Shown piece by piece: positions 1 to 5,909 of a stretch of 6,750 nt of DNA. The stretch is from positions 1 through 6,750 of the forward strand of contig CALCNB010000120.1 of the NCBI GenBank assembly GCA_937897785.1, written 5' to 3'. Each line of letters begins with the position of its first letter. Position 1 is the first letter of the stretch. This DNA is from an uncultured Cellvibrionales bacterium (GTDB lineage: Bacteria > Pseudomonadota > Gammaproteobacteria > Pseudomonadales > UBA7434). A program made the position numbers and the translations under genes. The notes under the pieces were generated by a model. That model made no database searches. It saw only the letters and a list, made by a program, of their open reading frames with translations, and was not told the DNA's origin.

Positions 1-48
1 GGATTGTGATTCCGGTGGTCGTGGGTTCAATCCCCATCGTCCACCCCA
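1..48 (+). tRNA. tRNA-His (GTG anticodon), 5'-truncated by window edge
   Basis: This is the 3' part of a histidine tRNA gene. The window opens inside the 5' strand of the anticodon stem. The anticodon loop lies at 4-10 with anticodon GTG at 6-8. The T stem-loop is at 21-37, with stem GTGGG/CCCAT and a TTC loop start. The 3' acceptor strand is at 38-44, followed by a C discriminator at 45 and an encoded CCA at 46-48. A C at position 73 is the hallmark of bacterial tRNA-His, where it pairs with the extra G-1. The 5' half lies outside the window. It probably belongs to a small tRNA operon with the Arg gene downstream. Confidence 0.95.
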
Positions 49-95
49 TTTTCTAGTCCTCAACGCGAATGCCGTTGTGAGTCTTAATGAAAGCT

Positions 96-172
96 GCGCC
101 CGTAGCTCAGCTGGATAGAGCATCCGCCTTCTAAGCGGAGGGTCGCAGGTTCGAATCCTGCCGGGCGCGCCA
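96..172 (+). tRNA. tRNA-Arg (TCT anticodon)
   Basis: This is a complete 77-nt tRNA gene. The acceptor stem GCGCCCG pairs with CGGGCGC, followed by discriminator G and an encoded CCA at 170-172. The D arm holds AGCTCAGCTGGATAGAGC. The anticodon stem 123-127/135-139 encloses loop 128-134 with anticodon TCT at 130-132, which reads AGA/AGG codons. The T arm contains GGTTCGAATCC. It closely resembles E. coli tRNA-Arg(UCU). It lies 47 bp after tRNA-His with no promoter visible in the gap, so the two are probably co-transcribed. A T-rich stretch (184-197) follows but lacks a convincing hairpin. Although Arg-UCU tRNA genes are common integration sites, no integrase or attachment repeat is visible here. 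Confidence 0.97.
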
Positions 173-317
173 TTCCTTAAGTGTTTTTTATTTTTCTTGT
201 ATTAATGAATACCCCTAAAAAAATAAAATTCCTAAGCAGTTTCGTGGCTTAACTACTCTTCGTAGCTGCCTTTAAAATAAATTCTGCCTTTATCTATCAT
301 TTCTATGATGCCAGTTG

Positions 318-809
318 TTAATGACGAATTAGATCTTGGCTGTCAATAGGAATAAACGTGTCGACCGACGCGATTAATGAATCAGCGCTTAATGACGCCA
401 CTCCATAGGCTTCCGTTGTAATATTGAATGCCTTTTTTATATGCTGCATCAATAGATCAAAGTCACCATCACCGGAGAGGAGTATGACTTTATCAACCGT
501 GGGTGCGATGCGCATTACATCGATGGTAATACCTACGTCCCAGTCACCTTTAGCGCTGCCGTCACTGCGTTGGATAAAAGGTTTTAGCTGTACATCAAAG
601 CCTATGTTTCGCAAGATACTTTGAAACGCTAGCTGCTTTGCATCACCACGATCTATGGCGTATGCCTTAGCCCACTTGATATGACCTTGGGTTTCAAGAT
701 GTCGCCAAAATTTTCGGTAGTCAAAGCTTTTTTTAAAAGCCTGCTTGGTCGTATAATAAATGTTTTGTACATCGACAAAAACGGCTATATCCAATAGCTT
801 ATCATTCAT
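318..809 (-). CDS. NYN-domain (LabA/DUF88-like) PIN-fold protein
   Basis: A 163-residue protein that is essentially one NYN domain, a PIN-like fold found in predicted or proven metal-dependent RNases. Visible signatures are FVDVQNIYY near residues 11-19 (first acidic residue D13), KGDWDVGITIDVM at 87-99 (D91, D97) and LLSGDGDFDLLM at 110-121 (D114, D116). These are the usual spaced aspartates of the metal site, so it looks potentially active. There is no signal peptide or membrane segment. I chose the ATG at 807-809, one base past the dehydrogenase stop; a longer reading from 887 would overlap the dehydrogenase by about 77 bp and adds a non-family N terminus. Only a weak purine-rich stretch precedes the start, consistent with translational coupling. 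The RNA target is unknown. Family call is strong; nuclease activity is inferred. Confidence 0.88.
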   Translation of the reverse strand: MNDKLLDIAVFVDVQNIYYTTKQAFKKSFDYRKFWRHLETQGHIKWAKAYAIDRGDAKQLAFQSILRNIGFDVQLKPFIQRSDGSAKGDWDVGITIDVMRIAPTVDKVILLSGDGDFDLLMQHIKKAFNITTEAYGVASLSADSLIASVDTFIPIDSQDLIRH

Positions 810-810
810 A

Positions 811-1755
811 TCATTGTCTCGCCGGCAAATCAAAAGCAACCTTAACGGAGCCTTGAGAGCGATCACTGGCGGTATTAAAAGCTTCATCGCAACCCTCTAA
901 TGGAAAGCGGTGCGTGATCATATTGTGGGCGATGCTCGCATCATTCGCGAGTATCGAGGCAGCTTCGGCAAAGTCACGTTGACTGCTGCCACATCGATAG
1001 GTCGCCGCGCCAATAATGGTTAATTCTTTAGCGCTAAATTGCAGGTCTAAGTTGGCGCCGTCCCAAAAGCTACCTAGCATTAAAATCCTTCCCATAGGGC
1101 GTAACTTTTGGCTGGCTTGCTGAACACTGTTTGAGTTGCCCACAGCGTCGATCACCAGACTGTAACCGTCGGTAATGTCAGTCGACGTCTGATAGTAATC
1201 AGCAATTTTTTGCTGATGGTCATAACGTGCTAAAAGGTCACAGCGAAAACCACGCGCATGCAGAGCGATGACCGTCATCAGGCCAATAGCGCCAGCCCCT
1301 ATTACCAATATCTTATCTTTATGGTTTATATTGGCTCGATTTAAACCGTGCAGGGCAACGGCTAACGGTTCGATCAGTGAGGCGTTTTCAATAGCTAAAC
1401 CCGAAGGAATTGGAACTAAAGTATTTGCTGGCACGATGATCGACTCTGCCATACCACCATCAAGCCCAACACCTAATAATTGCGCTTGCTTGCTACAATG
1501 ATTATGATAGCCGTCATCACAAAAATCGCAGCAACCACAAGCTATAATAGGCTCGATAGCAACGGCGGTGCCGTCTTCGGTATAACCTGCAAATTCATGT
1601 CCTAGGATGCGGTTTTCTGCCCAACCATTGCCCATTAAGTGCAGGTCAGAACTGCAAATGGAGGCGACACGAATATTGATCTTAATGCCGTCGCCCTTGG
1701 GTTCGGGTAGATTGACTAAATGAGGCGATTTATTGCTGATTTGTATAGCTTTCAT
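811..1755 (-). CDS. Compact zinc-dependent alcohol dehydrogenase-like (MDR) oxidoreductase
   Basis: A 314-residue medium-chain dehydrogenase/reductase. Catalytic-zinc residues are C34, H53 and E54 (in GHE), and E129 in EPLAVALHG, as in the sorbitol/threonine dehydrogenase branch. Structural-zinc cysteines are C73, C76, C79 and C87. The Rossmann motif GAGAIG is at 153-158. At the end of the second Rossmann strand, where NAD enzymes usually carry Asp, it has A176-R177, which suggests NADP(H). The loop between GHE and the structural-zinc lobe is about ten residues shorter than usual, making the protein smaller than the typical ~340-350. The ATG at 1753-1755 is chosen because a perfect AGGAGG lies four bases upstream; an ATG at 1770 would put that site inside the gene. 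The substrate (a secondary alcohol or polyol is typical of the branch) cannot be told. Confidence 0.9.
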   Translation of the reverse strand: MKAIQISNKSPHLVNLPEPKGDGIKINIRVASICSSDLHLMGNGWAENRILGHEFAGYTEDGTAVAIEPIIACGCCDFCDDGYHNHCSKQAQLLGVGLDGGMAESIIVPANTLVPIPSGLAIENASLIEPLAVALHGLNRANINHKDKILVIGAGAIGLMTVIALHARGFRCDLLARYDHQQKIADYYQTSTDITDGYSLVIDAVGNSNSVQQASQKLRPMGRILMLGSFWDGANLDLQFSAKELTIIGAATYRCGSSQRDFAEAASILANDASIAHNMITHRFPLEGCDEAFNTASDRSQGSVKVAFDLPARQ

Positions 1756-1759
1756 GCGT

Positions 1760-1765
1760 CCTCCT
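1760..1765 (-). promoter_or_regulatory. Ribosome binding site of the dehydrogenase gene
   Basis: On the minus strand this reads AGGAGG, a perfect Shine-Dalgarno core, with four bases before the ATG at 1755. It decides between two in-frame ATGs (1770 and 1755) in favour of the shorter product. Confidence 0.85.
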
Positions 1766-1790
1766 GTCATCGCTCTGGCTGATATTGGGT

Positions 1791-1819
1791 ATAATAGGCA
1801 TGTTCAGAAGAGGTATGAA
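1791..1819 (-). promoter_or_regulatory. Candidate sigma-70 promoter for the dehydrogenase-NYN unit
   Basis: The minus strand has a -35-like TTCATA (1814-1819, four of six consensus bases) and a -10-like TATTAT (1791-1796, five of six), 17 bp apart. Transcription would start near 1784, giving a leader of about 30 nt that includes the AGGAGG. The same spot reads TATAAT on the plus strand (1790-1795), but no good -35 goes with it. Judged by eye only. Confidence 0.4.
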
Positions 1820-1850
1820 AAATTCTTCAAGGAACAATACGTTTTTACCA

Positions 1851-1878
1851 TTGTAGATCATTTTGCGTGAGATAAAAT
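1851..1878 (+). promoter_or_regulatory. Weak candidate promoter for rubredoxin
   Basis: TTGTAG (1851-1856) and TAAAAT (1873-1878) are 16 bp apart. The -10 matches five of six consensus bases and the -35 only three. A start near 1885 would give a leader of about 65 nt containing the CAAGGCCTTG palindrome. AT-rich sequence makes chance matches likely. Confidence 0.25.
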
Positions 1879-1892
1879 AACTGATTATCAAG

Positions 1893-1902
1893 CAAGGCCT
1901 TG
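1893..1902. repeat. Perfect 10-bp palindrome upstream of rubredoxin
   Basis: CAAGGCCTTG is a perfect inverted repeat. It is loosely flanked by GATAAA (1871-1876) and TTTATC (1909-1914), which are complementary but not centred on the same point. It sits in the divergent control region 48 bp before the rubredoxin start, so it could be an operator or a leader hairpin. No regulator is encoded nearby. Confidence 0.3.
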
Positions 1903-1949
1903 AAGTGATTTATCTTGCCTCTGAATCGCCTGTTTAGAGAACAATATAT

Positions 1950-2126
1950 ATGAGTGATTTTAAGAAATGGGAATGTGTGATTTGTGGCTTTATCTACGAT
2001 GAGGCTGAAGGTTGGCCCGAGGATGGCATTGCCCCTGGTACCAAGTGGGAAGATGTGCCCGAGGATTGGGAGTGTCCTGAGTGTGGTATCAGTAAATTTG
2101 ATTTTGAAATGCTGGAAATCGACTAA
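1950..2126 (+). CDS. rubA: Rubredoxin (RubA / AlkG2 type)
   Basis: A 58-residue single-domain rubredoxin, an iron-sulfur-free one-electron carrier with one Fe bound by four cysteines. The ligands are C9 and C12 in CVICG and C42 and C45 in CPECG. The stretch between them has the conserved family core, including YDEAEGWPEDGIAPGT and DVPEDWECP. The C terminus (SKFDFEMLEI) resembles Pseudomonas RubA proteins. In that group rubredoxin takes electrons from an NAD(P)H rubredoxin reductase and passes them to alkane hydroxylases or oxidative-stress enzymes. Neither a reductase nor a hydroxylase lies in this window, so its partner is unknown. A purine-rich AGAGA (1936-1940) nine bases before the ATG is the likely ribosome binding site. 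The SDR gene follows after 71 bp on the same strand and may share its transcript. Overlapping frames on the other strand are not coding. Confidence 0.96.
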   Translation: MSDFKKWECVICGFIYDEAEGWPEDGIAPGTKWEDVPEDWECPECGISKFDFEMLEID

Positions 2127-2197
2127 GCACATTTTCAATCGACATGCGGCATTTCGACTTACAGGTAAGCTCTTTTTAGCTCTGCATTGAGATTATT

Positions 2198-2860
2198 ATG
2201 CCAACTGTTTTAATTACTGGTGCTAACCGTGGTATTGGCCTAGCACTTGCACGCCATTACTGGCAACACCGCTGCAGTGTAATTGGCGTTTGCCGTCAGA
2301 GTGACAAAGCCCTTGAGGCCTGTTGCCATCATGTGATTAGCGGCATTGATCTCCAGTCAGATGATGCGGTTAAATGTTTAACTGATGCACTTGCCGATCG
2401 TCGTATCGATTTACTGATTAGTAATGCCGGCATCCTTCAAGATGAGCAGTTGGGTTCGCTTGACATTGCCAGTATTGAGCAGCAGTTTCAAGTGAATGCT
2501 TTAGGGCCACTTCGGCTTGTATCAGCATTACAAGCTAATTTGTCAGTCGGTAGTAAAATTGCTTTGATCACTAGTCGTATGGGGTCTATTGAAGATAATA
2601 CCTCGGGCGGTCGCTATGGTTATCGAATGTCGAAAGCAGCACTTAATGCTGCTGGCAAGTCGATGGCGCATGACTTAAAGAGCAGAGGGGTGGCGGTGGC
2701 AATTCTTCATCCAGGCTTGGTGTCTACCGCAATGATTAACTTTAATGGCCAGGTTAGCCCTGAGTATGCGGCGGCGCAATTAGCTGAACGCATAGAAGCC
2801 CTAAATTTAAAAAATACCGGCACCTTTTGGCATGCCAATGGTGATGAGCTACCTTGGTAA
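2198..2860 (+). CDS. Short-chain dehydrogenase/reductase, sniffer/C-factor-like
   Basis: A 220-residue classical SDR. The cofactor motif TGANRGIG is at 7-14, NAG at 76-78, the structural Asn at N100, the serine of the active site at S126 or S130, and the catalytic pair Y142 and K146 in YRMSK. HPG (171-173) follows, as usual in the family. Overall layout and the short length match the carbonyl-reductase 'sniffer' group, which includes the myxobacterial C-factor CsgA. These typically reduce carbonyl compounds with NADPH; R11 after the glycine turn is compatible with NADPH but does not prove it. The protein should be cytosolic, with no signal peptide. The ribosome binding site is weak (TTGAGAT about 5-8 bases upstream). 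It is convergent with the acyl-CoA dehydrogenase genes. The substrate is unknown. Confidence 0.9.
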   Translation: MPTVLITGANRGIGLALARHYWQHRCSVIGVCRQSDKALEACCHHVISGIDLQSDDAVKCLTDALADRRIDLLISNAGILQDEQLGSLDIASIEQQFQVNALGPLRLVSALQANLSVGSKIALITSRMGSIEDNTSGGRYGYRMSKAALNAAGKSMAHDLKSRGVAVAILHPGLVSTAMINFNGQVSPEYAAAQLAERIEALNLKNTGTFWHANGDELPW

Positions 2861-2922
2861 AAGACGATCCATAATAGCCATGATTCGTGGTTAAATGGTA
2901 TGTTTAGATCCTGAGCTTATTA

Positions 2923-4116
2923 TTAAACTTCTGGGAGCCCAAGCGCGCGTTTAGAAATTACATTTAATTGCACTTCTGAGCTACCTCCGGCAATAGTTAG
3001 CGCCTTGTTGCTCATCCATTCATGAGTTTTTGTTTGCTCATCTGCGCTGAAATTTTCTTTGTCCCAACCGGCACCGGCCATACCTAGAATATCGGTAATT
3101 AGGGTATCTTTGTTGGTCTTTTCTTCGGTACCAATGTATTTAAATATCGTGGCAACACGCATATCAAAATCACCGGCCATACCTTCTTCAAAAGCGCGTT
3201 TTTGAGTGAGCTTGATCGCTTCGTCACGCATCATATGTTGGGCGAGCCGATCCCTAATCAAACCATCTTGTAAGCGACCATTTTTATCCATGCTCAGGTA
3301 ATTCTTGGCATAGTCATCGACACTGTACTTCGGCTTCGGCATATTTTTTTCAATATCAGCCATCATGGTGCGTTCATGCACGAGCAGGGCTTTTGCGACA
3401 CTCCAGCCTTTACCCACTTCACCGACCACTTGATCTTTAGGCACCTTAACGTTATCAAGGAAGGTATCACAAAAATGTGACTCTCCTGTGATTAAGGGCA
3501 CGGGTCTAACAGTGATCCCTGGTGTTTCCATATCAAAGAGTAAGAAGGTAATGCCTTCCTGCTTGGGTCCTTCATCGTTGGTCCGGACTAAACAAAAGAT
3601 CCAATCTGCCTTGTCGCCATCACTGGTCCACGATTTTTGACCGTTTAGCAGGTAGTGATCGCCTTGATCTTCTGCCTTACAGCGTAAGCTGGCAAGATCA
3701 GATCCAGAGCCGGGCTCGCTATAGCCTTGGCACCAGCGAATCTCGCCGCGAGCAATTTTAGGTAGATGTTCACGTTTCTGTTCTTCGGTGCCATACTCCA
3801 GCAGCGCAGGGCCTAGCATCCAAAGGCCGTGACCAATCAAAGGCTTTCTGCAACCAAGACGCTCCATCTCTCTATTCAATATTTTGGCTTCATCACTACT
3901 CAACCCAGCACCACCATATTCTTTTGCCCACTGGGGTGCAGTCCAGCCTTTTTCAACCATTAAATCAAACCAGAGTTTGGCATCGTCACTGGGAAAAGTG
4001 AATTTTTTGCCGCCAAATACGCCTTCATTACGCGATTGTGGTTTTCGCATGCTCGCAGGGCAGTTGGCTTCTAGCCATTCACTGGTTTCTTGTTTGAATT
4101 TTGATAAATCAGTCAT
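2923..4116 (-). CDS. Acyl-CoA dehydrogenase, probable catalytic subunit of a heteromer
   Basis: A 397-residue flavoprotein of the acyl-CoA dehydrogenase family, which introduces a 2,3-double bond into acyl-CoA. The N-terminal helical domain is followed by the middle-domain FAD/substrate motif SEPGSGSD (133-140) and by LNGQKSWTSDG (157-167). E248 in VHERTMM aligns with the catalytic glutamate of isovaleryl- and long-chain-type enzymes. At the alternative MCAD position the residue is glycine (G377 in AGGSSEVQ). The usual RxQFG FAD-binding motif of the C-terminal domain is absent; this stretch instead holds RDEAIKLTQKRA. The neighbour upstream supplies exactly that motif. The gene starts 38 bp after the neighbour's stop, and GAGA lies eight bases before the ATG. 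Co-transcription is very likely. Substrate unknown; the family assignment is firm, the heteromer role is inferred. Confidence 0.93.
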   Translation of the reverse strand: MTDLSKFKQETSEWLEANCPASMRKPQSRNEGVFGGKKFTFPSDDAKLWFDLMVEKGWTAPQWAKEYGGAGLSSDEAKILNREMERLGCRKPLIGHGLWMLGPALLEYGTEEQKREHLPKIARGEIRWCQGYSEPGSGSDLASLRCKAEDQGDHYLLNGQKSWTSDGDKADWIFCLVRTNDEGPKQEGITFLLFDMETPGITVRPVPLITGESHFCDTFLDNVKVPKDQVVGEVGKGWSVAKALLVHERTMMADIEKNMPKPKYSVDDYAKNYLSMDKNGRLQDGLIRDRLAQHMMRDEAIKLTQKRAFEEGMAGDFDMRVATIFKYIGTEEKTNKDTLITDILGMAGAGWDKENFSADEQTKTHEWMSNKALTIAGGSSEVQLNVISKRALGLPEV

Positions 4117-4154
4117 AACATTATCTCGATAATAAGAGCCGGCTAATAACGGCG

Positions 4155-5291
4155 CTAAAATTCATTAAGTGTGGCGAAGCGGTTTTTATGAAAACCTGAA
4201 TCGCCCAGGCTTTGTATGCTGACGCGACAGCGTTTGAGATAAAAGCCAATATCCATTTCATCGGTTAAGCCGATGCCACCATGCATTTGCACGGCTTCGT
4301 CAGTAATCAGCCGATAACAGTCATTCGCCAAGGTTTTAGCGCTACTAGCTACGACAGCTAGATCTTGATTGTCATCGATGGCAGAGAGTGCGTGAATGAC
4401 TGCTGATTTAGCGATTTCTAATTCGGCAAACATATTTGCCGCGCGATGTTGCAGTGCTTGGAATGCACCAATTTTTCGACCAAACTGTTCTCGGTCTTTT
4501 AAGTATTCAACAGTCTTATCGAGCATGGCTTGTGCGCCACCTAACATTTCAGCGGCGAGACATATTCTGCCGTGATCAAGCGTTTTATCGAGTAAAGTTT
4601 GACTATTATGGCGTTCGCCAATAATATTTTCGGTTGAAACGGTTACATTTGAGAAATCGATATGAGCATAGTTTCGACTATCAATCATATTGACTTTATT
4701 GATTTTGATGCCCTCAGTCGATGGATCAATGAGTGCTAAGGTGATGCCGTCGTTGTTACTAGAGGGGGGTGCTGTGCGTAAGCTAACAATCAGTAAGTCT
4801 GCATTAGCGCCCTCGGCAATAAATTTTTTGTTGCCATTGATCGTCAGTTGTTTGCCATCAATGAAGGCTTGGCACTGAATGCCGTGACTTTGGTGATGAT
4901 TGGATTCTTCATGAGCAAGTGCTAATGTGAGTTCGCCCGCTGCTATTTTTGGGAGTAATGATTGCTGCTGATCTTCATTGCCGCCATGTATAATCGCGGC
5001 AGCGCCCAAAGCTACAGTGTTAAAGAACGGCGAGTTGGCCAATGTTTTTCCGGCCTCTTGTAAGATGGCACCTGCACCAATGAAGCCGAAACCGAGTCCG
5101 CCAAACTGCTCAGGTATGGCAACTGCTGGCCAGCCCATCTCGATCATTTTATGCCACAGCTCCTCGCTGTAACCTTTTTCATTCGCATCATCCCTGAGTT
5201 GACGCATGAGGTTGACAGGCGCGTCGTTTTGCAAAAAGTCGCGGGCGGTGTCGCGCAACATGCGCTGTTCTTCGTTGAGTGCCAGTGGCAT
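4155..5291 (-). CDS. Acyl-CoA dehydrogenase-like, probable non-catalytic partner subunit
   Basis: A 378-residue acyl-CoA dehydrogenase-family protein. The C-terminal domain keeps the FAD-binding motif REQFGRKIGAFQ (267-278) and MHGGIG (336-341). The middle-domain motif that normally reads (S/T)EPxxGSD is degraded to HEESNHHQSHG (127-137). Both known positions of the catalytic glutamate are lost: G241 in LDHGRICLA at the IVD/LCAD site, and QSLGDSG (360-366) where MCAD-type enzymes have YEGT. It is therefore unlikely to work alone. It most likely pairs with the following gene so that one complete FAD and active site forms per heterodimer, as known for ChsE4-ChsE5 and similar alpha2-beta2 enzymes. 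GGAG on the minus strand (5301-5304), nine bases before the ATG, is the probable ribosome binding site. It is the first gene of its pair after a 190-bp non-coding gap. Confidence 0.92.
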   Translation of the reverse strand: MPLALNEEQRMLRDTARDFLQNDAPVNLMRQLRDDANEKGYSEELWHKMIEMGWPAVAIPEQFGGLGFGFIGAGAILQEAGKTLANSPFFNTVALGAAAIIHGGNEDQQQSLLPKIAAGELTLALAHEESNHHQSHGIQCQAFIDGKQLTINGNKKFIAEGANADLLIVSLRTAPPSSNNDGITLALIDPSTEGIKINKVNMIDSRNYAHIDFSNVTVSTENIIGERHNSQTLLDKTLDHGRICLAAEMLGGAQAMLDKTVEYLKDREQFGRKIGAFQALQHRAANMFAELEIAKSAVIHALSAIDDNQDLAVVASSAKTLANDCYRLITDEAVQMHGGIGLTDEMDIGFYLKRCRVSIQSLGDSGFHKNRFATLNEF

Positions 5292-5387
5292 AGAGGAAAA
5301 CTCCGATTATAGGCCGGTTAATATTTATATCGGTGTAGATGCTAAGCGAGTGAGAATTTAGGGCAATGACATAATCAGCCAGTAGGC

Positions 5388-5416
5388 CGATGCGGCTTAT
5401 GAGTTTGATCGCATCG
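5388..5416. repeat. Inverted repeat in the gap upstream of the acyl-CoA dehydrogenase pair
   Basis: CGATGCG (5388-5394) and CGCATCG (5410-5416) form a seven-base-pair perfect stem around a 15-base loop. It lies about 65 bp after the panD stop and 97 bp before the acyl-CoA dehydrogenase start. No T-tract follows on either strand, so it is not a canonical terminator. It could be an operator or a 3'-end stabilising hairpin. The rest of 5292-5481 shows no gene. Confidence 0.3.
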
Positions 5417-5481
5417 ACTATTAAACGGCAAAATTGCGTCTAAAAAGGGCCGCTAGCACGGTGAAAAAAAGAAACTGAATC

Positions 5482-5862
5482 TTAGCAGTTATCTACTGCG
5501 CTGCTTGGTTTTTCATTGAGGTAGCGAACAAACTTATTTTCTTCATCGACTAAAATAGTCGTTGGCTCAAAGGCTTTTTCAGCTAATGTAAATGCCATAA
5601 TAATGACTTCGTCGCCAGGGTGTATTAAGTGTGCAGCGGCACCGTTCATTTCAATCGCACCGCTGTTGGCTTCGCCTTCTATGATATAAGTCTCTAATCG
5701 CGATCCTGATGTATTGTTGACGACGAGTACGCGCTCGTTTTTTTCCATCCCAGTCAATTCAAGTAAGGCTTTATCAATAGTTATACTGCCCACATAGTGC
5801 AGGTCTGAGCGGGTAACCGTTGCATTATGTATTTTCGCTGAAAGATAATTTTTTAAACGCAT
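5482..5862 (-). CDS. panD: Aspartate 1-decarboxylase (PanD)
   Basis: A 126-residue pyruvoyl enzyme, the same length as E. coli PanD, that decarboxylates L-aspartate to beta-alanine for pantothenate and CoA synthesis. The proenzyme cleaves itself between G25 and S26 in LHYVGSITID, turning S26 into the pyruvoyl group. Other active-site features are K10 in AKIH, R55 and Y59 in SRLETY, and NGAAA (73-77). The sequence around the cleavage site (YVGSITID) looks like the self-cleaving form of many bacteria rather than the enteric form (YEGSCAID), which needs PanZ/PanM for maturation. The start lies 47 bp after dapD, with AAGG about ten bases upstream of the ATG, so it probably lies in a dapD-panD transcript. 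panB and panC are not in the window. Confidence 0.97.
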   Translation of the reverse strand: MRLKNYLSAKIHNATVTRSDLHYVGSITIDKALLELTGMEKNERVLVVNNTSGSRLETYIIEGEANSGAIEMNGAAAHLIHPGDEVIIMAFTLAEKAFEPTTILVDEENKFVRYLNEKPSSAVDNC

Positions 5863-5909
5863 ATTGAACTAACCTTGTACTGCAAAAAAAGAAAAAAGAT
5901 TCTATGACG

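Noticed and set aside
96..172. tRNA-Arg(UCU) as an integration site for a mobile element.
   Set aside because: No integrase gene and no repeat of the tRNA 3' end was seen in the window.
173..317. T-rich run after tRNA-Arg and short complementary pieces (GCAG/CTGC and CTAC/GTAG at 236-269) that might form a terminator for the NYN transcript.
   Set aside because: Stems are four base pairs each with a 13-base bulge. The gap is AT-rich and shows no gene or clear signal.
810..887. N-terminal extension of the NYN protein to an ATG at 887.
   Set aside because: It would overlap the dehydrogenase coding region by about 77 bp; the ATG at 809 directly after the dehydrogenase stop fits the family's usual N terminus.
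1845..2138. 97-codon open frame on the minus strand opposite the rubredoxin.
   Set aside because: It is fully antisense to a clear rubredoxin with all four iron ligands, and its translation shows no recognisable family.
2878..2890. Small hairpin CCATGATTCGTGG in the convergent gap between the SDR and the acyl-CoA dehydrogenase genes.
   Set aside because: Five base pairs including a G-T pair, a three-base loop and no T-tract; not a credible terminator.
5306..5333. TATAAT on the minus strand (5306-5311) with an imperfect dyad CCGG...TCGG (5314-5333) upstream of the acyl-CoA dehydrogenase pair, tempting as promoter plus operator.
   Set aside because: Transcription from that box would start around 5299, after the GGAG ribosome binding site at 5301-5304, leaving an almost leaderless message. 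No -35 match sits at the right distance, and the dyad pairs in only about six of ten positions.
5446..5463. Minus-strand CCGTGCTAGCGG followed by CCCTTTTT after panD, resembling an intrinsic terminator.
   Set aside because: The stem is only three base pairs around a six-base loop, too weak to support.
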